A stretch of 43,299 nucleotides of DNA from an uncultured Clostridium sp. (GCA_947427205.1 CANEHB010000016.1:1-43299), one strand, 5' to 3'. Numbered from the stretch's first letter, positions 24,088 through 32,035 are shown. The notes: generated by a model from the sequence alone, not told the origin. Program-made: numbers and translations.

Positions 24088-24879
24088 TTGATAGATATAA
24101 TAAAAGCAGAAAAAGCATTTAAAGAATATTTAAGTAATTATGATATAAATGATGATAAAATAAAACTTAAATTAACACATACATATGGAGTAGTAAATGC
24201 AAGTGAATATTTATCTAAAAAATTAAATTTAAGTAAAGAAGATACAGATGTATCAAGATTAATAGCACTATTACATGATATAGGAAGATTTGAACAAACA
24301 AAGGGAAACAATGACATATATGATAAAGCAGATATAGAACTTTTTGACCATGCAATATATGGTACAAAAATTTTATTTGAAGACAATTTAATTAGAAACT
24401 TTATAGAGGATAAATCATATGATAATATAATATATAAAGCTATATTAAATCATAATCGATTAAAAGTGCAAGAAGGATTAAATGAAAAAGAACTATTACA
24501 TGCAAAACTTATTCGTGACAGTGACAAAACAGATAATTTCAGAGTAAAATTAACAGAAGATTTTAAGGTTCTTTTAGGAACAGATGATATAGAATATATT
24601 TCAGGAGAAATAATTTCAGAAAAAATATATAATGATTTTATGAGCCAAAAGCTAATAAAAACTTCAGATAATGTAACTTGCTTAGATAGATGGACTGGAT
24701 ATATAGCATTTATATTTGATTATAATTTTAAAGAATCTTTAGAATATTTAAAAGAGAATGATTTAGTAAATAAAGTTTTTGATAGAATAAAATATACAAA
24801 TCCAGATACTATCAAGAAAATTAACAATATGAGAAATTTAGCAGAACAATATATTAATACAAAGATAAATGTTATTTAG
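24088..24879 (+). CDS. HD-domain hydrolase next to the alarmone synthetase
   Basis: 263 residues from a TTG start with AGAGGT upstream. HD metal ligands: H in LKLTHTYGVVNASEYL, HD in ALLHDIGRFEQT (about 68), H in FDHAIYGTKIL and NHNRLK, and D in LIRDSDKTDNFR (about 150). This is the HD/HDc phosphohydrolase arrangement. It is not a classic MESH1/SpoT hydrolase by motif, but its position right after a (p)ppGpp synthetase makes a nucleotide-second-messenger substrate plausible. It is followed by a strong terminator. Confidence 0.8.
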   Translation: MIDIIKAEKAFKEYLSNYDINDDKIKLKLTHTYGVVNASEYLSKKLNLSKEDTDVSRLIALLHDIGRFEQTKGNNDIYDKADIELFDHAIYGTKILFEDNLIRNFIEDKSYDNIIYKAILNHNRLKVQEGLNEKELLHAKLIRDSDKTDNFRVKLTEDFKVLLGTDDIEYISGEIISEKIYNDFMSQKLIKTSDNVTCLDRWTGYIAFIFDYNFKESLEYLKENDLVNKVFDRIKYTNPDTIKKINNMRNLAEQYINTKINVI

Positions 24880-24894
24880 AAAAGATATATAAAT

Positions 24895-24926
24895 AAAATG
24901 AATAGTTTTTCTATTCATTTTGTTTT
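24895..24926 (+). terminator. Intrinsic terminator of the alarmone synthetase-HD unit
   Basis: Perfect 11-bp stem AAAATGAATAG / CTATTCATTTT, loop TTTTT (24895-24921), followed by GTTTTAT. Confidence 0.85.
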
Positions 24927-24992
24927 ATACATATCAAAAATTTAATATTTTTATTATATTTAATAAAATGTAAATTAATTTACATAAAATGG

Positions 24993-25021
24993 TTGAAAAA
25001 TGATACAAAATCTGGTATAAT
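24993..25021 (+). promoter_or_regulatory. Sigma-A-type promoter of the deaminase fusion gene
   Basis: TTGAAA at 24993-24998, a 17-base spacer, and TATAAT at 25016-25021, about 50 bases upstream of the ATG. Confidence 0.8.
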
Positions 25022-25071
25022 ATAGAATTAACTAGGAGAAATAAAAAGAAAGGTGAGGAGATAATATAATA

Positions 25072-27597
25072 ATGGAGAATTTAAAATATTTTGATAAGTT
25101 TTATATAGATAGAGAAAAAGATATTGTTGTAGAACTTTACAAAAATAGCAAAATAAAAGATGAGCTTACTTATATTATAAGAACTCCTAATCATAAAAGT
25201 GGAAATCTAATCACTAATTTAGCAAAATTATGTGGTTTAGAAACAATGAATGATGAAAATGATTTAAAAATTATAAAAGATAATATACCTGCTTCAATAA
25301 ACGGAGATAATGAAGAGGTATATATTTTTAGGCTAGCAGGAATGAAAATAGCTAATATATATAATAACAGAATAGAAGTAAAAGCAAAAATGCCAGCTAT
25401 AACAAAAACATTAATGTCACAAACAAAGGACTATAAGTTTGATATAAGCAAAACAATAGTAAAATCATATATTCTAAAAAAATCAAAATTTAGAACAGAC
25501 TTGCACACACACATGAATGCAAATTTATCACCAGATGTTTTAATATCACTTGGAATAGCAAATCAACTTAGATATCCTTTATATTATATAAAGAAATTAA
25601 ATTTGAAATTAACAGAAAAACAAGAAAAAGCAATATATGAAGATAGAAAGATTGCTGAAAAACAATTTGAAAATTCAGAATTAGTTGGAAAATATTTAAC
25701 TAGAAAAATAGATGATAATACATTTATAAATTTTGCAGACTTAATATTAAATAATTTAGAAAATGCAGAACAAAATATCTTAAAAATAAGAACAAGTTTA
25801 GCATTATTAAAAGATGGGCAAGCGGTTTTTACAAATCTTGAAAAATTATATATATACAGATATGTATTTTGCAAGGGAACAAAATCAGAAAATAAAATAA
25901 AATTAGAAAATAAGAAAATAGAAAAGATACCAGAGAAAGATATAGTAAATTTTGTAAAACAAATGCTAGAGGATAAAAAATCAGGAAGCAAATATGAACA
26001 TAATACATTAAGACAAGACAAATATCTATGGATAGCTAGAGAATATCAAAAACAGGGAATTTTCTATTCAGAAATAGCAGATACAGATTTAGCAAAAATA
26101 GGAGAGCCAGCAATAAAAGTTTTAGAAGATGTACATGAAATTATGCCAAAAATAGAAGAAGAAACAGGAGTACAAATTAGACTTTTATTTGCAATAAGAC
26201 GTATACCACTAACAATAATAAAAGATCAAAAAACAAGTTCAAATTATTTAAGAGAAAACTTAGATGTTTTAAGAGCAATAGCAAGAAGTCCTTATGTTGT
26301 TGGAAGTGACTTCATAGGAGAAGAAATAAACGATATTTCAGAATTAAAACCAGTAATAAAAGAACTTGTACAATATGCAGTAACTGAGGATGAAGGATTT
26401 ACAATAAGAATACATGCAGGAGAAAATGATAGTTTAAGAGATAATGTAGCAAAATCAATAGAATGCATAAAAGAATCTCTATTAGAAGGACAAAAATTAC
26501 CTAGATTTAGATTAGGTCATGGTTTATATACAGCAGATTTAAACTCAGAAGAAGGTAAAAAATTGATAAAATCAATGAAAGAAACTGGAGCTGTTCTAGA
26601 ATTTCAATTAACATCTAATGTAAGACTAAATAACTTAACAGCATTAGATAGACATCCACTAAAAGTATACTTAGAAAATGGAATAAAATGTGTTCAAGGA
26701 ACAGATGGATGTGGGTTTTATGGAACAGATACAATAGATGAACAATTAGCACTTCAAAATTTAATTGGCATAAATGAAGAAGATTTTGCAAAAATGAGAG
26801 CAGTAGAAGATGAAATAATAAATCATTCACAAAAATATTTTAAAGAAAAATCTAAAAAATTTGAAGAATTTCTTGCAGGTAGAACTATAAGAGAAGCTAT
26901 GTTAAAAGCTGAAGAAGAAAACTTTGAAAAAAGCAAAAATAATGTAATACCTATGAGAATTAGTAATAAATTAGATTCAGAAGAAAGATTAAAAGAAAAA
27001 ATTAAAAACTTACCAGAAGATAAAATTCCAATTGTTATAGCTGGTGGAAGCTTTAATGCTAAAAATAGAGAAACTATTTTAAGTAGTGAAGGAAAAGAAG
27101 CAATAAGAAAATTAGTAGAAAACTTAAATAATGAAAAAGTATACTTTGTAGTAGGACATAAAATGAATGGATATGAAAAAGCAGTTTTAGATGTAGCAAA
27201 AGAGCTAAACAAAAAATTTGAAATAAATGCTATAGTTCCTAAAGAAGTATCAGCAGAAGAAGTTGATAATTTATTAAAAGAAAATATAAATGGAATTAGA
27301 ATATCTACCGAAAGAGAAGAAATGGGAATATATAAAAGTTTCAACTATGAAATATTTGAAAGAAGAAATTCAATAGTAGTAGCATTTGATGGAAATTCTC
27401 CAGTATCAAATTTAGTTCAAGAAGCTAAAAATGGAAAAGGAAAAGCTAAGATATATGTCAATTCAGAAGTAGAAGCACTAAAAGATAAAGCATCATCATT
27501 AGAAGGATATGTAAAAGCTTTTAAAGTAAAAGATAATTTAGCTGAAAAGATTTTAAAAGATTATCCAGAAATTGGAATGAGTAATAAATTAGCATAA
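25072..27597 (+). CDS. Adenosine-deaminase-like protein fused to a SLOG-like domain
   Basis: 841 residues. Residues 1-135 are an unknown domain. Residues about 138-615 are an adenosine/AMP-deaminase-type amidohydrolase: DLHTHMNANL (H145, H147), VVGSDFIGEE (409-418), IHAGEN (H448, E451), RLGHGLY (H483), TSN (514-516) with HPL, and GTDGCGFYG (D545). The usual second Asp of the DD pair is Gly546, and the region between H147 and H448 is longer than in standard adenosine deaminases. Residues about 652-800 look like a SLOG/Rossmann nucleotide-binding domain: IPIVIAGGSF, VGHKMNGYEKAVLDVA, VVAFDGNSPVSNLVQEA. It is a single-gene unit with its own promoter and terminator, probably acting in nucleotide metabolism, signalling or defence. 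Confidence 0.75.
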   Translation: MENLKYFDKFYIDREKDIVVELYKNSKIKDELTYIIRTPNHKSGNLITNLAKLCGLETMNDENDLKIIKDNIPASINGDNEEVYIFRLAGMKIANIYNNRIEVKAKMPAITKTLMSQTKDYKFDISKTIVKSYILKKSKFRTDLHTHMNANLSPDVLISLGIANQLRYPLYYIKKLNLKLTEKQEKAIYEDRKIAEKQFENSELVGKYLTRKIDDNTFINFADLILNNLENAEQNILKIRTSLALLKDGQAVFTNLEKLYIYRYVFCKGTKSENKIKLENKKIEKIPEKDIVNFVKQMLEDKKSGSKYEHNTLRQDKYLWIAREYQKQGIFYSEIADTDLAKIGEPAIKVLEDVHEIMPKIEEETGVQIRLLFAIRRIPLTIIKDQKTSSNYLRENLDVLRAIARSPYVVGSDFIGEEINDISELKPVIKELVQYAVTEDEGFTIRIHAGENDSLRDNVAKSIECIKESLLEGQKLPRFRLGHGLYTADLNSEEGKKLIKSMKETGAVLEFQLTSNVRLNNLTALDRHPLKVYLENGIKCVQGTDGCGFYGTDTIDEQLALQNLIGINEEDFAKMRAVEDEIINHSQKYFKEKSKKFEEFLAGRTIREAMLKAEEENFEKSKNNVIPMRISNKLDSEERLKEKIKNLPEDKIPIVIAGGSFNAKNRETILSSEGKEAIRKLVENLNNEKVYFVVGHKMNGYEKAVLDVAKELNKKFEINAIVPKEVSAEEVDNLLKENINGIRISTEREEMGIYKSFNYEIFERRNSIVVAFDGNSPVSNLVQEAKNGKGKAKIYVNSEVEALKDKASSLEGYVKAFKVKDNLAEKILKDYPEIGMSNKLA

Positions 27598-28001
27598 AAA
27601 TATTTGAAATTAATAAGCGATATAATTAGATTCCCTAATTATATCGCTTTTAAAATTAAAGACATTCATTAATTTAAAATTTATTTATATTATTTTCTAT
27701 TAAAAGTAATTATATGTATTAATACTCGTTTTTTGCTGGCCGTTTATGGATTTAAAATAATTTTTTATTAATACAATTTTTAATGTTATTATAAAAATTG
27801 CAAAGACAATACAAATTTTTAAGGCTGTGCAGTACTTTGTTCTAATATATATAATTACTTTTGATTTAATAAATTATTAATCTTAATTTTAAATTTATAA
27901 ATGTCTCTAAATGTCAAAAAAATGAGACAAGTTTTTGAAAAAATATATTGAATTATTTATATTGTATTGATAAAATATTTATCAAAGAGAGGTAAAATAT
28001 T
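27598..28001 (+). other. 404-bp intergenic region
   Basis: After the terminator at 27615-27653 there is no ORF with a ribosome binding site. A short inverted repeat TGTCTC / GAGACA (27902-27907, 27924-27929) lies just upstream of a weak promoter-like pair, TTGAAT and TAAAAT with 17 bases between, at about 27950-27977. The middle (27660-27900) shows nothing I can name. Confidence 0.5.
27615..27653 (+). terminator. Intrinsic terminator of the deaminase fusion gene
   Basis: 15-bp perfect stem AAGCGATATAATTAG / partner (27615-27629, 27635-27649), loop ATTCC, then TTTT-type tail. Confidence 0.9.
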
Positions 28002-28676
28002 ATGAATACAATAGATGAAAATTTAGATGTAAAAGATACTTTAAAAATAAGTGATAAAAACAAAATACATCTATATTATAAAGTTCAAAGTGTAATAAAG
28101 AATGTAAAAATAAAAAAATATATGAAAGAACGTGACTTAATAAATAAAGAAGGAATGTCATTTTTGGGTGGTATTACAGGTAAAAATAATTTACAATTTG
28201 AAAAAATGAGAAATATAAAATTAAAGATGGAACTTTTGCAAGCACAAAAAGAAAGAACACCAGAAAAATTTGATTTAACAGAAATGATGGCAGACATATA
28301 TGCTTGTGCAATAGTAGATCTTGGAGGAAAATTCACTCCAGAAATGAGTAATATATATAACAATATAAAAGAAAAATACTATTGGGAAAATAATTCAGAA
28401 ATATCAGACAAAGAACTTTATATGCTTGCTAATGAAAAAATATCTAAAGGAAATTCATATTTACCAGTAATACATAAAGAATTTGCAAAGGGAATTTTCG
28501 GAAATATAAAAATGCAAACAGAATTTTTAAAGCTAGAAAATAAAAAAATAGAAAATCAAATAATATTAGAAAGAGGCAAGAGCCAATTTGAAACATTTTC
28601 ATATGGAGAAAATAATATGCAATTTATAATTCCAGCTAACGTGAAAAATGCCAAAAAAAACTTGACAAACGCTTAA
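28002..28676 (+). CDS. Hypothetical protein, upstream of rpmF
   Basis: 224 residues with no family I recognise. It is soluble and rich in Lys, Glu, Asn and Ile, mostly helical (KMRNIKLKMELLQAQKERTP, DLTEMMADIYACAIVDLGG). No signal peptide, TM or metal motif. It occupies the place where many Firmicutes carry the YceD/DUF177 gene before rpmF, but I see no DUF177 features, so no equivalence is claimed. A good AGAGGT precedes the ATG. The rpmF promoter overlaps its last codons. Confidence 0.65.
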   Translation: MNTIDENLDVKDTLKISDKNKIHLYYKVQSVIKNVKIKKYMKERDLINKEGMSFLGGITGKNNLQFEKMRNIKLKMELLQAQKERTPEKFDLTEMMADIYACAIVDLGGKFTPEMSNIYNNIKEKYYWENNSEISDKELYMLANEKISKGNSYLPVIHKEFAKGIFGNIKMQTEFLKLENKKIENQIILERGKSQFETFSYGENNMQFIIPANVKNAKKNLTNA

Positions 28677-28690
28677 ATTGGTTGTATAAT
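28662..28690 (+). promoter_or_regulatory. Consensus promoter of rpmF
   Basis: Exact TTGACA (28662-28667), a 17-base spacer and exact TATAAT (28685-28690). The -35 lies inside the end of the preceding gene. A perfect consensus suits a ribosomal protein gene. Confidence 0.9.
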
Positions 28691-28759
28691 ATTTTAGTAA
28701 CTTTGAAATAAAATTTATTTTGACATATATAAAAAAAGTCACTAAAGGAGGGATTCGAA

Positions 28760-28948
28760 ATGGCACAACCAAAAAGAAGATGGTCAAAAGCTAGAACAGG
28801 TGCAAAAAGATCAACATGGAAATTAGAAGAAGAAAATTTATCAACATGCTCACACTGTCATCAACCAGTTAGACCTCATACTGTATGTGCTAACTGTGGT
28901 TACTATGATGGAAAAGAAGTAATTGCAAAAAAAGCAAGTAATGACTAA
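28760..28948 (+). CDS. rpmF: Ribosomal protein L32, zinc-binding form
   Basis: A 62-residue large-subunit protein. The N-terminal MAQPKRRWSKARTGAKRS is the usual basic L32 start, and the zinc ribbon CSHCHQPVRPHTVCANCGYY carries four cysteines, i.e. the Zn-dependent form. AAAGGAGG precedes the ATG. Promoter upstream and terminator downstream make it monocistronic. Confidence 0.97.
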   Translation: MAQPKRRWSKARTGAKRSTWKLEEENLSTCSHCHQPVRPHTVCANCGYYDGKEVIAKKASND

Positions 28949-28962
28949 TAAAAATAAAAGAG

Positions 28963-28988
28963 AAAGACATAGAAATATGTCTTTTTTG
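28963..28988 (+). terminator. Intrinsic terminator of rpmF
   Basis: AAAGACATA / TATGTCTTT stem with loop GAAA (28963-28984), followed by TTT. Confidence 0.85.
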
Positions 28989-29036
28989 TATTTTAAGAAA
29001 GTCTTTTATATAAGAAAAAGTGTTTCTATATCAAAT

Positions 29037-29065
29037 TTGAAATATTATGTAAATTATGATATAAT
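29037..29065 (+). promoter_or_regulatory. Sigma-A-type promoter of the VWA pair
   Basis: TTGAAA at 29037-29042, a 17-base spacer and TATAAT at 29060-29065. Confidence 0.75.
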
Positions 29066-29153
29066 TAAATTGATGCTAAAAAGTTTAGGTATGTCCTTTT
29101 ATGCATCTGTAGTTATTAGCAAGCAAAAAATAAAAAATTTGGAGGGCAGTTTT

Positions 29154-29876
29154 ATGACATCAGATCAATTGTTTATGTACTTAGCACCACGGTGCTTGAT
29201 TGCAACATTACTAATTATTGTTGCAATCGCTATTCTTTGTTTTTTGGGGCATGTAAAGGCTAAGAATTTGAAGAGCTATTGGTATGACGTAAGGATGGCT
29301 ATTATAGGTATAGGAACATTTGTGTTCTTTATACTATTTTTGATAGTATTCTTCTTACCGAATTCAAGTATTAGCGATTTTTTGCCTACAATAAAACATA
29401 GAAAAGAGATTGTATTGCCAGCGGAGGAAATTGAAGTTGTAAATATAATTGAACAGGAACATGTTATTAATATTCCGTCAATTGTTTTACCTCTTCAGCC
29501 AGAAGGAGAACAGGCAATAGTAATCGACATTTCTTCAGAATTAAAAAGCTTCATAAATGGCTTCTATGAAGAAAATGTGGAGTTTTTCAATCAGAGGCAA
29601 AAGGCAACTTATTTATTCAGTAGTGAAGGTTTTAAAAATTTTACTGGTTTAGAGTTGAATTCCATACAGTATGAAGAAACAGAAACATCTACTTATACTA
29701 TAAATTTGGATCAGCTTGGATATGAGACGATATGGCTGTTTACAGATTTAAGCACTGAACTTGAGCCGACTACTTGTAAAGTTATTCTGTATGTTCCAAG
29801 ATCTATTACAGAACAGGAAATGGAAAACTTAAAGAAAGTTGGAGATGTAACTATTATTACAATTGAAGAAAGGTAA
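29154..29876 (+). CDS. Membrane protein with degenerate VWA-like domain
   Basis: 240 residues from the ATG at 29154, which has GGAGGG upstream; an upstream open stretch back to 28923 is a shadow over rpmF and its terminator. Two TMs (about 14-33 and 47-68), then a domain parallel to the next gene's: AIVIDISSELKSFINGFY in place of LILIDKSGSMEEFVTDLY, and GYETIWLFTDLS in place of GYETVWICSDLE. The MIDAS motif DxSxS is broken (D125, S127, E129), so metal binding is probably lost. CGG at 29190 is read as Arg. Codon usage is foreign. It is likely a non-binding partner of the next protein. Confidence 0.7.
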   Translation: MTSDQLFMYLAPRCLIATLLIIVAIAILCFLGHVKAKNLKSYWYDVRMAIIGIGTFVFFILFLIVFFLPNSSISDFLPTIKHRKEIVLPAEEIEVVNIIEQEHVINIPSIVLPLQPEGEQAIVIDISSELKSFINGFYEENVEFFNQRQKATYLFSSEGFKNFTGLELNSIQYEETETSTYTINLDQLGYETIWLFTDLSTELEPTTCKVILYVPRSITEQEMENLKKVGDVTIITIEER

Positions 29877-29887
29877 TGAGGTAAAAT

Positions 29888-30493
29888 ATGAAATTTTCAA
29901 GAGAAAAAAATAATAATACTTTATTAAATGCTTTGGTATTAATGGTGAGCTTTTTGCTGTTTGGAGTCATTTTTATGTTATTCATGATGAGTAATGTGGA
30001 AGTAGAGTACGTAGAAATTGCACAAGATCCTATTTACAAATTTGTAGATGAGATTGTTGATGTAGATGTTTATCATCAGGAAACCCCAATTATACCAGTA
30101 ACCCAGGAAGGAAAAGAACTTATACTTATAGACAAATCAGGTTCTATGGAAGAATTTGTTACAGATCTTTATAGAAATAATATTGAGTTCTTTAAGGAAA
30201 ATGATGTATGGGCATTTGATACAGAAGTATACAAAAATATATCGATTGATAATGTGGAATTTTCAGGAGATACAAATTTGTTTCAGGCTGTGAATCAGGC
30301 AGCAGACGAAGGTTATGAAACGGTTTGGATTTGTTCAGATTTGGAACATAATACAGGTGAAATTAAACTTTCTGATTTAGGATGCCAGATGCAAATAATT
30401 GTTTATTCACCTAAGATTTTGAACCGGGAGAAGACAGATAGCGTTGTTACAGAGTTACAACAAGCGAATCTTAAGATCATTACAATCAATTAA
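29888..30493 (+). CDS. Small membrane-anchored VWA-domain protein
   Basis: 201 residues: TM at about 13-34, then a compact von Willebrand A domain with an intact MIDAS: LILIDKSGS (D82, S84, S86), GDTNLF (T129) and ICSDLEHN (D151). This binds a divalent metal and usually a protein ligand. The domain is short compared with typical VWA domains (about 170-200 residues). It follows the paralogous degenerate gene by 11 bases, with AGGTAAA upstream of the ATG. The terminator lies 58 bases after its stop. Foreign codon usage, with CGG for Arg at 30425. Confidence 0.8.
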   Translation: MKFSREKNNNTLLNALVLMVSFLLFGVIFMLFMMSNVEVEYVEIAQDPIYKFVDEIVDVDVYHQETPIIPVTQEGKELILIDKSGSMEEFVTDLYRNNIEFFKENDVWAFDTEVYKNISIDNVEFSGDTNLFQAVNQAADEGYETVWICSDLEHNTGEIKLSDLGCQMQIIVYSPKILNREKTDSVVTELQQANLKIITIN

Positions 30494-30550
30494 GATTAAA
30501 TCTGCATTTAAAACTGAATATTGAGGGGAAAGCTAGGAAATTTGAAGACA

Positions 30551-30595
30551 ACAGAGCTAGTAAAGGTAAAATTTACTAGCTCTGTTTCATTTTGT
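30551..30595 (+). terminator. Intrinsic terminator of the VWA pair
   Basis: 14-bp perfect stem ACAGAGCTAGTAAA / TTTACTAGCTCTGT (30551-30564, 30572-30585), loop of seven, then TTCATTTTG. Confidence 0.85.
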
Positions 30596-30624
30596 ATGAA
30601 TAATAAAAGAAACATAAAATAGAT

Positions 30625-30653
30625 TTGATTTTTTTATGTAAATATGTTATAAT
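30625..30653 (+). promoter_or_regulatory. Sigma-A-type promoter of the 30743 gene
   Basis: TTGATT at 30625-30630, a 17-base spacer and TATAAT at 30648-30653. Confidence 0.75.
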
Positions 30654-30742
30654 AAGATGAGGTTAAATTTTTTTTGAAGCCGTAAAAAGCAGTAACATAT
30701 AGTAGAAAATTCTGATAAAAAACAATTAAGGAGGTAACAATT

Positions 30743-31246
30743 ATGAAATTTTCTATTACAGCTATGATTTATGGACCTGAGGATGTAAAAGTGATGGCAG
30801 AGGGAACTGCAGTGATTGCTCTTGTGGGAGTAGAAGGCGGAGTGTATGCGGTGGACTTTGGGCGTAGAAAAATCAACTTCATGGAGAGAAAGGATTTCAG
30901 TAAAACTGTAGACTTTTTTAGAGGTTTTGTAAATTTGAAAAATGTCTATACTACGCCGGATTTTTACAGCAGGAACCTGAAAGCAAAACCCAATATGAAA
31001 GGCGTAAGATACTATCCATGTGGTAACATTACAGTATATGATGCTGTAATGACACAAAGAAACAAGAAGCTTTCAATGGAGTATCTTGATACAAGTAAGG
31101 GTGAAATTCCAGAACACGATCATCCAGATGGATGTATGGAAGTGTATCTTTCAGCGGAGACACCGTATTGGGGGGAGTTCTGTGATTTTGGAGAAACCCA
31201 TAAGCCGTTCTGCAAGAGAACGGTTGCGGTAAAAATGTATCCTTAG
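30743..31246 (+). CDS. Hypothetical protein, foreign codon usage
   Basis: A 167-residue soluble protein that I do not recognise. It starts MKFSITAMIYGPEDVKVMAEGTAVIALVG-like, beta-rich; the centre has a YYPCGNITVYDAV stretch, and a late EIPEHDHPDGCMEVYL segment has two His, two Asp and a Cys close together, which could bind a metal. No signal peptide or TM. The AAGGAGGT ribosome binding site is strong. It is the most G/C-rich gene of the window by eye. It is its own transcription unit between promoter 30625-30653 and terminator 31295-31346. Confidence 0.65.
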   Translation: MKFSITAMIYGPEDVKVMAEGTAVIALVGVEGGVYAVDFGRRKINFMERKDFSKTVDFFRGFVNLKNVYTTPDFYSRNLKAKPNMKGVRYYPCGNITVYDAVMTQRNKKLSMEYLDTSKGEIPEHDHPDGCMEVYLSAETPYWGEFCDFGETHKPFCKRTVAVKMYP

Positions 31247-31294
31247 GATATGAGGTAAAAGCGGTGCACATAGAAATATAAAATGTGCGAAACG

Positions 31295-31346
31295 AGGACG
31301 AGAACTTAGAAATGAAATTTATTTCTGAGAGCTCGTTCTTTTTTAT
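31295..31346 (+). terminator. Intrinsic terminator of the 30743 unit
   Basis: Imperfect stem between GAGGACGAG...TAGAAAT and ATTTCTGAGAGCTCGTTC, followed by TTTTTTA. Confidence 0.7.
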
Positions 31347-31491
31347 TTAGTAGGAAGTCCTATGAACTTCCTATACTATTAAATAAAGTATTTGTTGATA
31401 TTTGTAAAAAAGATTTGATGTTAATAAATAAAATAGAAAATTTTAGATTTTTTTAATTATTATTCTTTAGTATAAAAATTAGCTCAAAATA

Positions 31492-31520
31492 TTGATAATA
31501 AATGCTTAAAATGATATAAT
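31492..31520 (+). promoter_or_regulatory. Sigma-A-type promoter of the dCMP deaminase gene
   Basis: TTGATA at 31492-31497, a 17-base spacer and TATAAT at 31515-31520. Confidence 0.75.
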
Positions 31521-31540
31521 CTGAGGAAAAGGAGTAAAAA

Positions 31541-32035
31541 ATGGAAGAAAGAATCGATAAAATAAATTACTATTTAGATATAGCTGAAACAGTAGCATCA
31601 AGATCTACTTGTTTAAGAAAAAAATATGGAACGGTAATAGTAAATCATGACCAGATTATTTCAACAGGATATAGTGGTGCTCCTAGAGGAAGAAAAAATT
31701 GTTGTGATTTAGGATATTGCACAAAAAAGAAATTACTACCAGAGCAAAGACATGGAGGATATGATGCTTGCAGATCAGTACATAGTGAGCAAAATGCTAT
31801 TATAAGTGCTGCAAGAGAGGAAATGATGGGGGGAACATTATATCTTGCTGGATATAGAACAGAAAATCATGAATATGAAAAAGGCGCAGCTCCATGTTTA
31901 ATGTGTAGAAAATTAATAATAAATTCAGGAATTGAAAAAGTAATTGTAAGAGTTAATAAAATAGAATATGTTACTTTTTATATTAATGATTGGATTGAAA
32001 ATGATGAATTCTTAAATGGGCAATTAGAGTATTAA
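31541..32035 (+). CDS. dCMP deaminase-like cytidine deaminase (ComEB type)
   Basis: A 164-residue zinc deaminase. Catalytic HSEQNA (H81, E83) and zinc motif PCLMC (C119, C122), with the extra Cys-rich insert GRKNCCDLGYC (about 51-60) and a His (H71) seen in dCMP deaminases, which may bind a second zinc. It converts dCMP to dUMP for thymidylate synthesis. AAGGAG precedes the ATG. Confidence 0.85.
   Translation: MEERIDKINYYLDIAETVASRSTCLRKKYGTVIVNHDQIISTGYSGAPRGRKNCCDLGYCTKKKLLPEQRHGGYDACRSVHSEQNAIISAAREEMMGGTLYLAGYRTENHEYEKGAAPCLMCRKLIINSGIEKVIVRVNKIEYVTFYINDWIENDEFLNGQLEY

Noticed and set aside
25072..27597. RADAR anti-phage system
   Set aside because: No RdrA-like AAA ATPase lies within several kb, and the deaminase carries a SLOG-like domain, so only a loose analogy is justified.
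28923..29153. N-terminal extension of the first VWA-like protein back to 28923
   Set aside because: It would overlap the rpmF end, its terminator and a promoter; the ATG at 29154 has a strong ribosome binding site.
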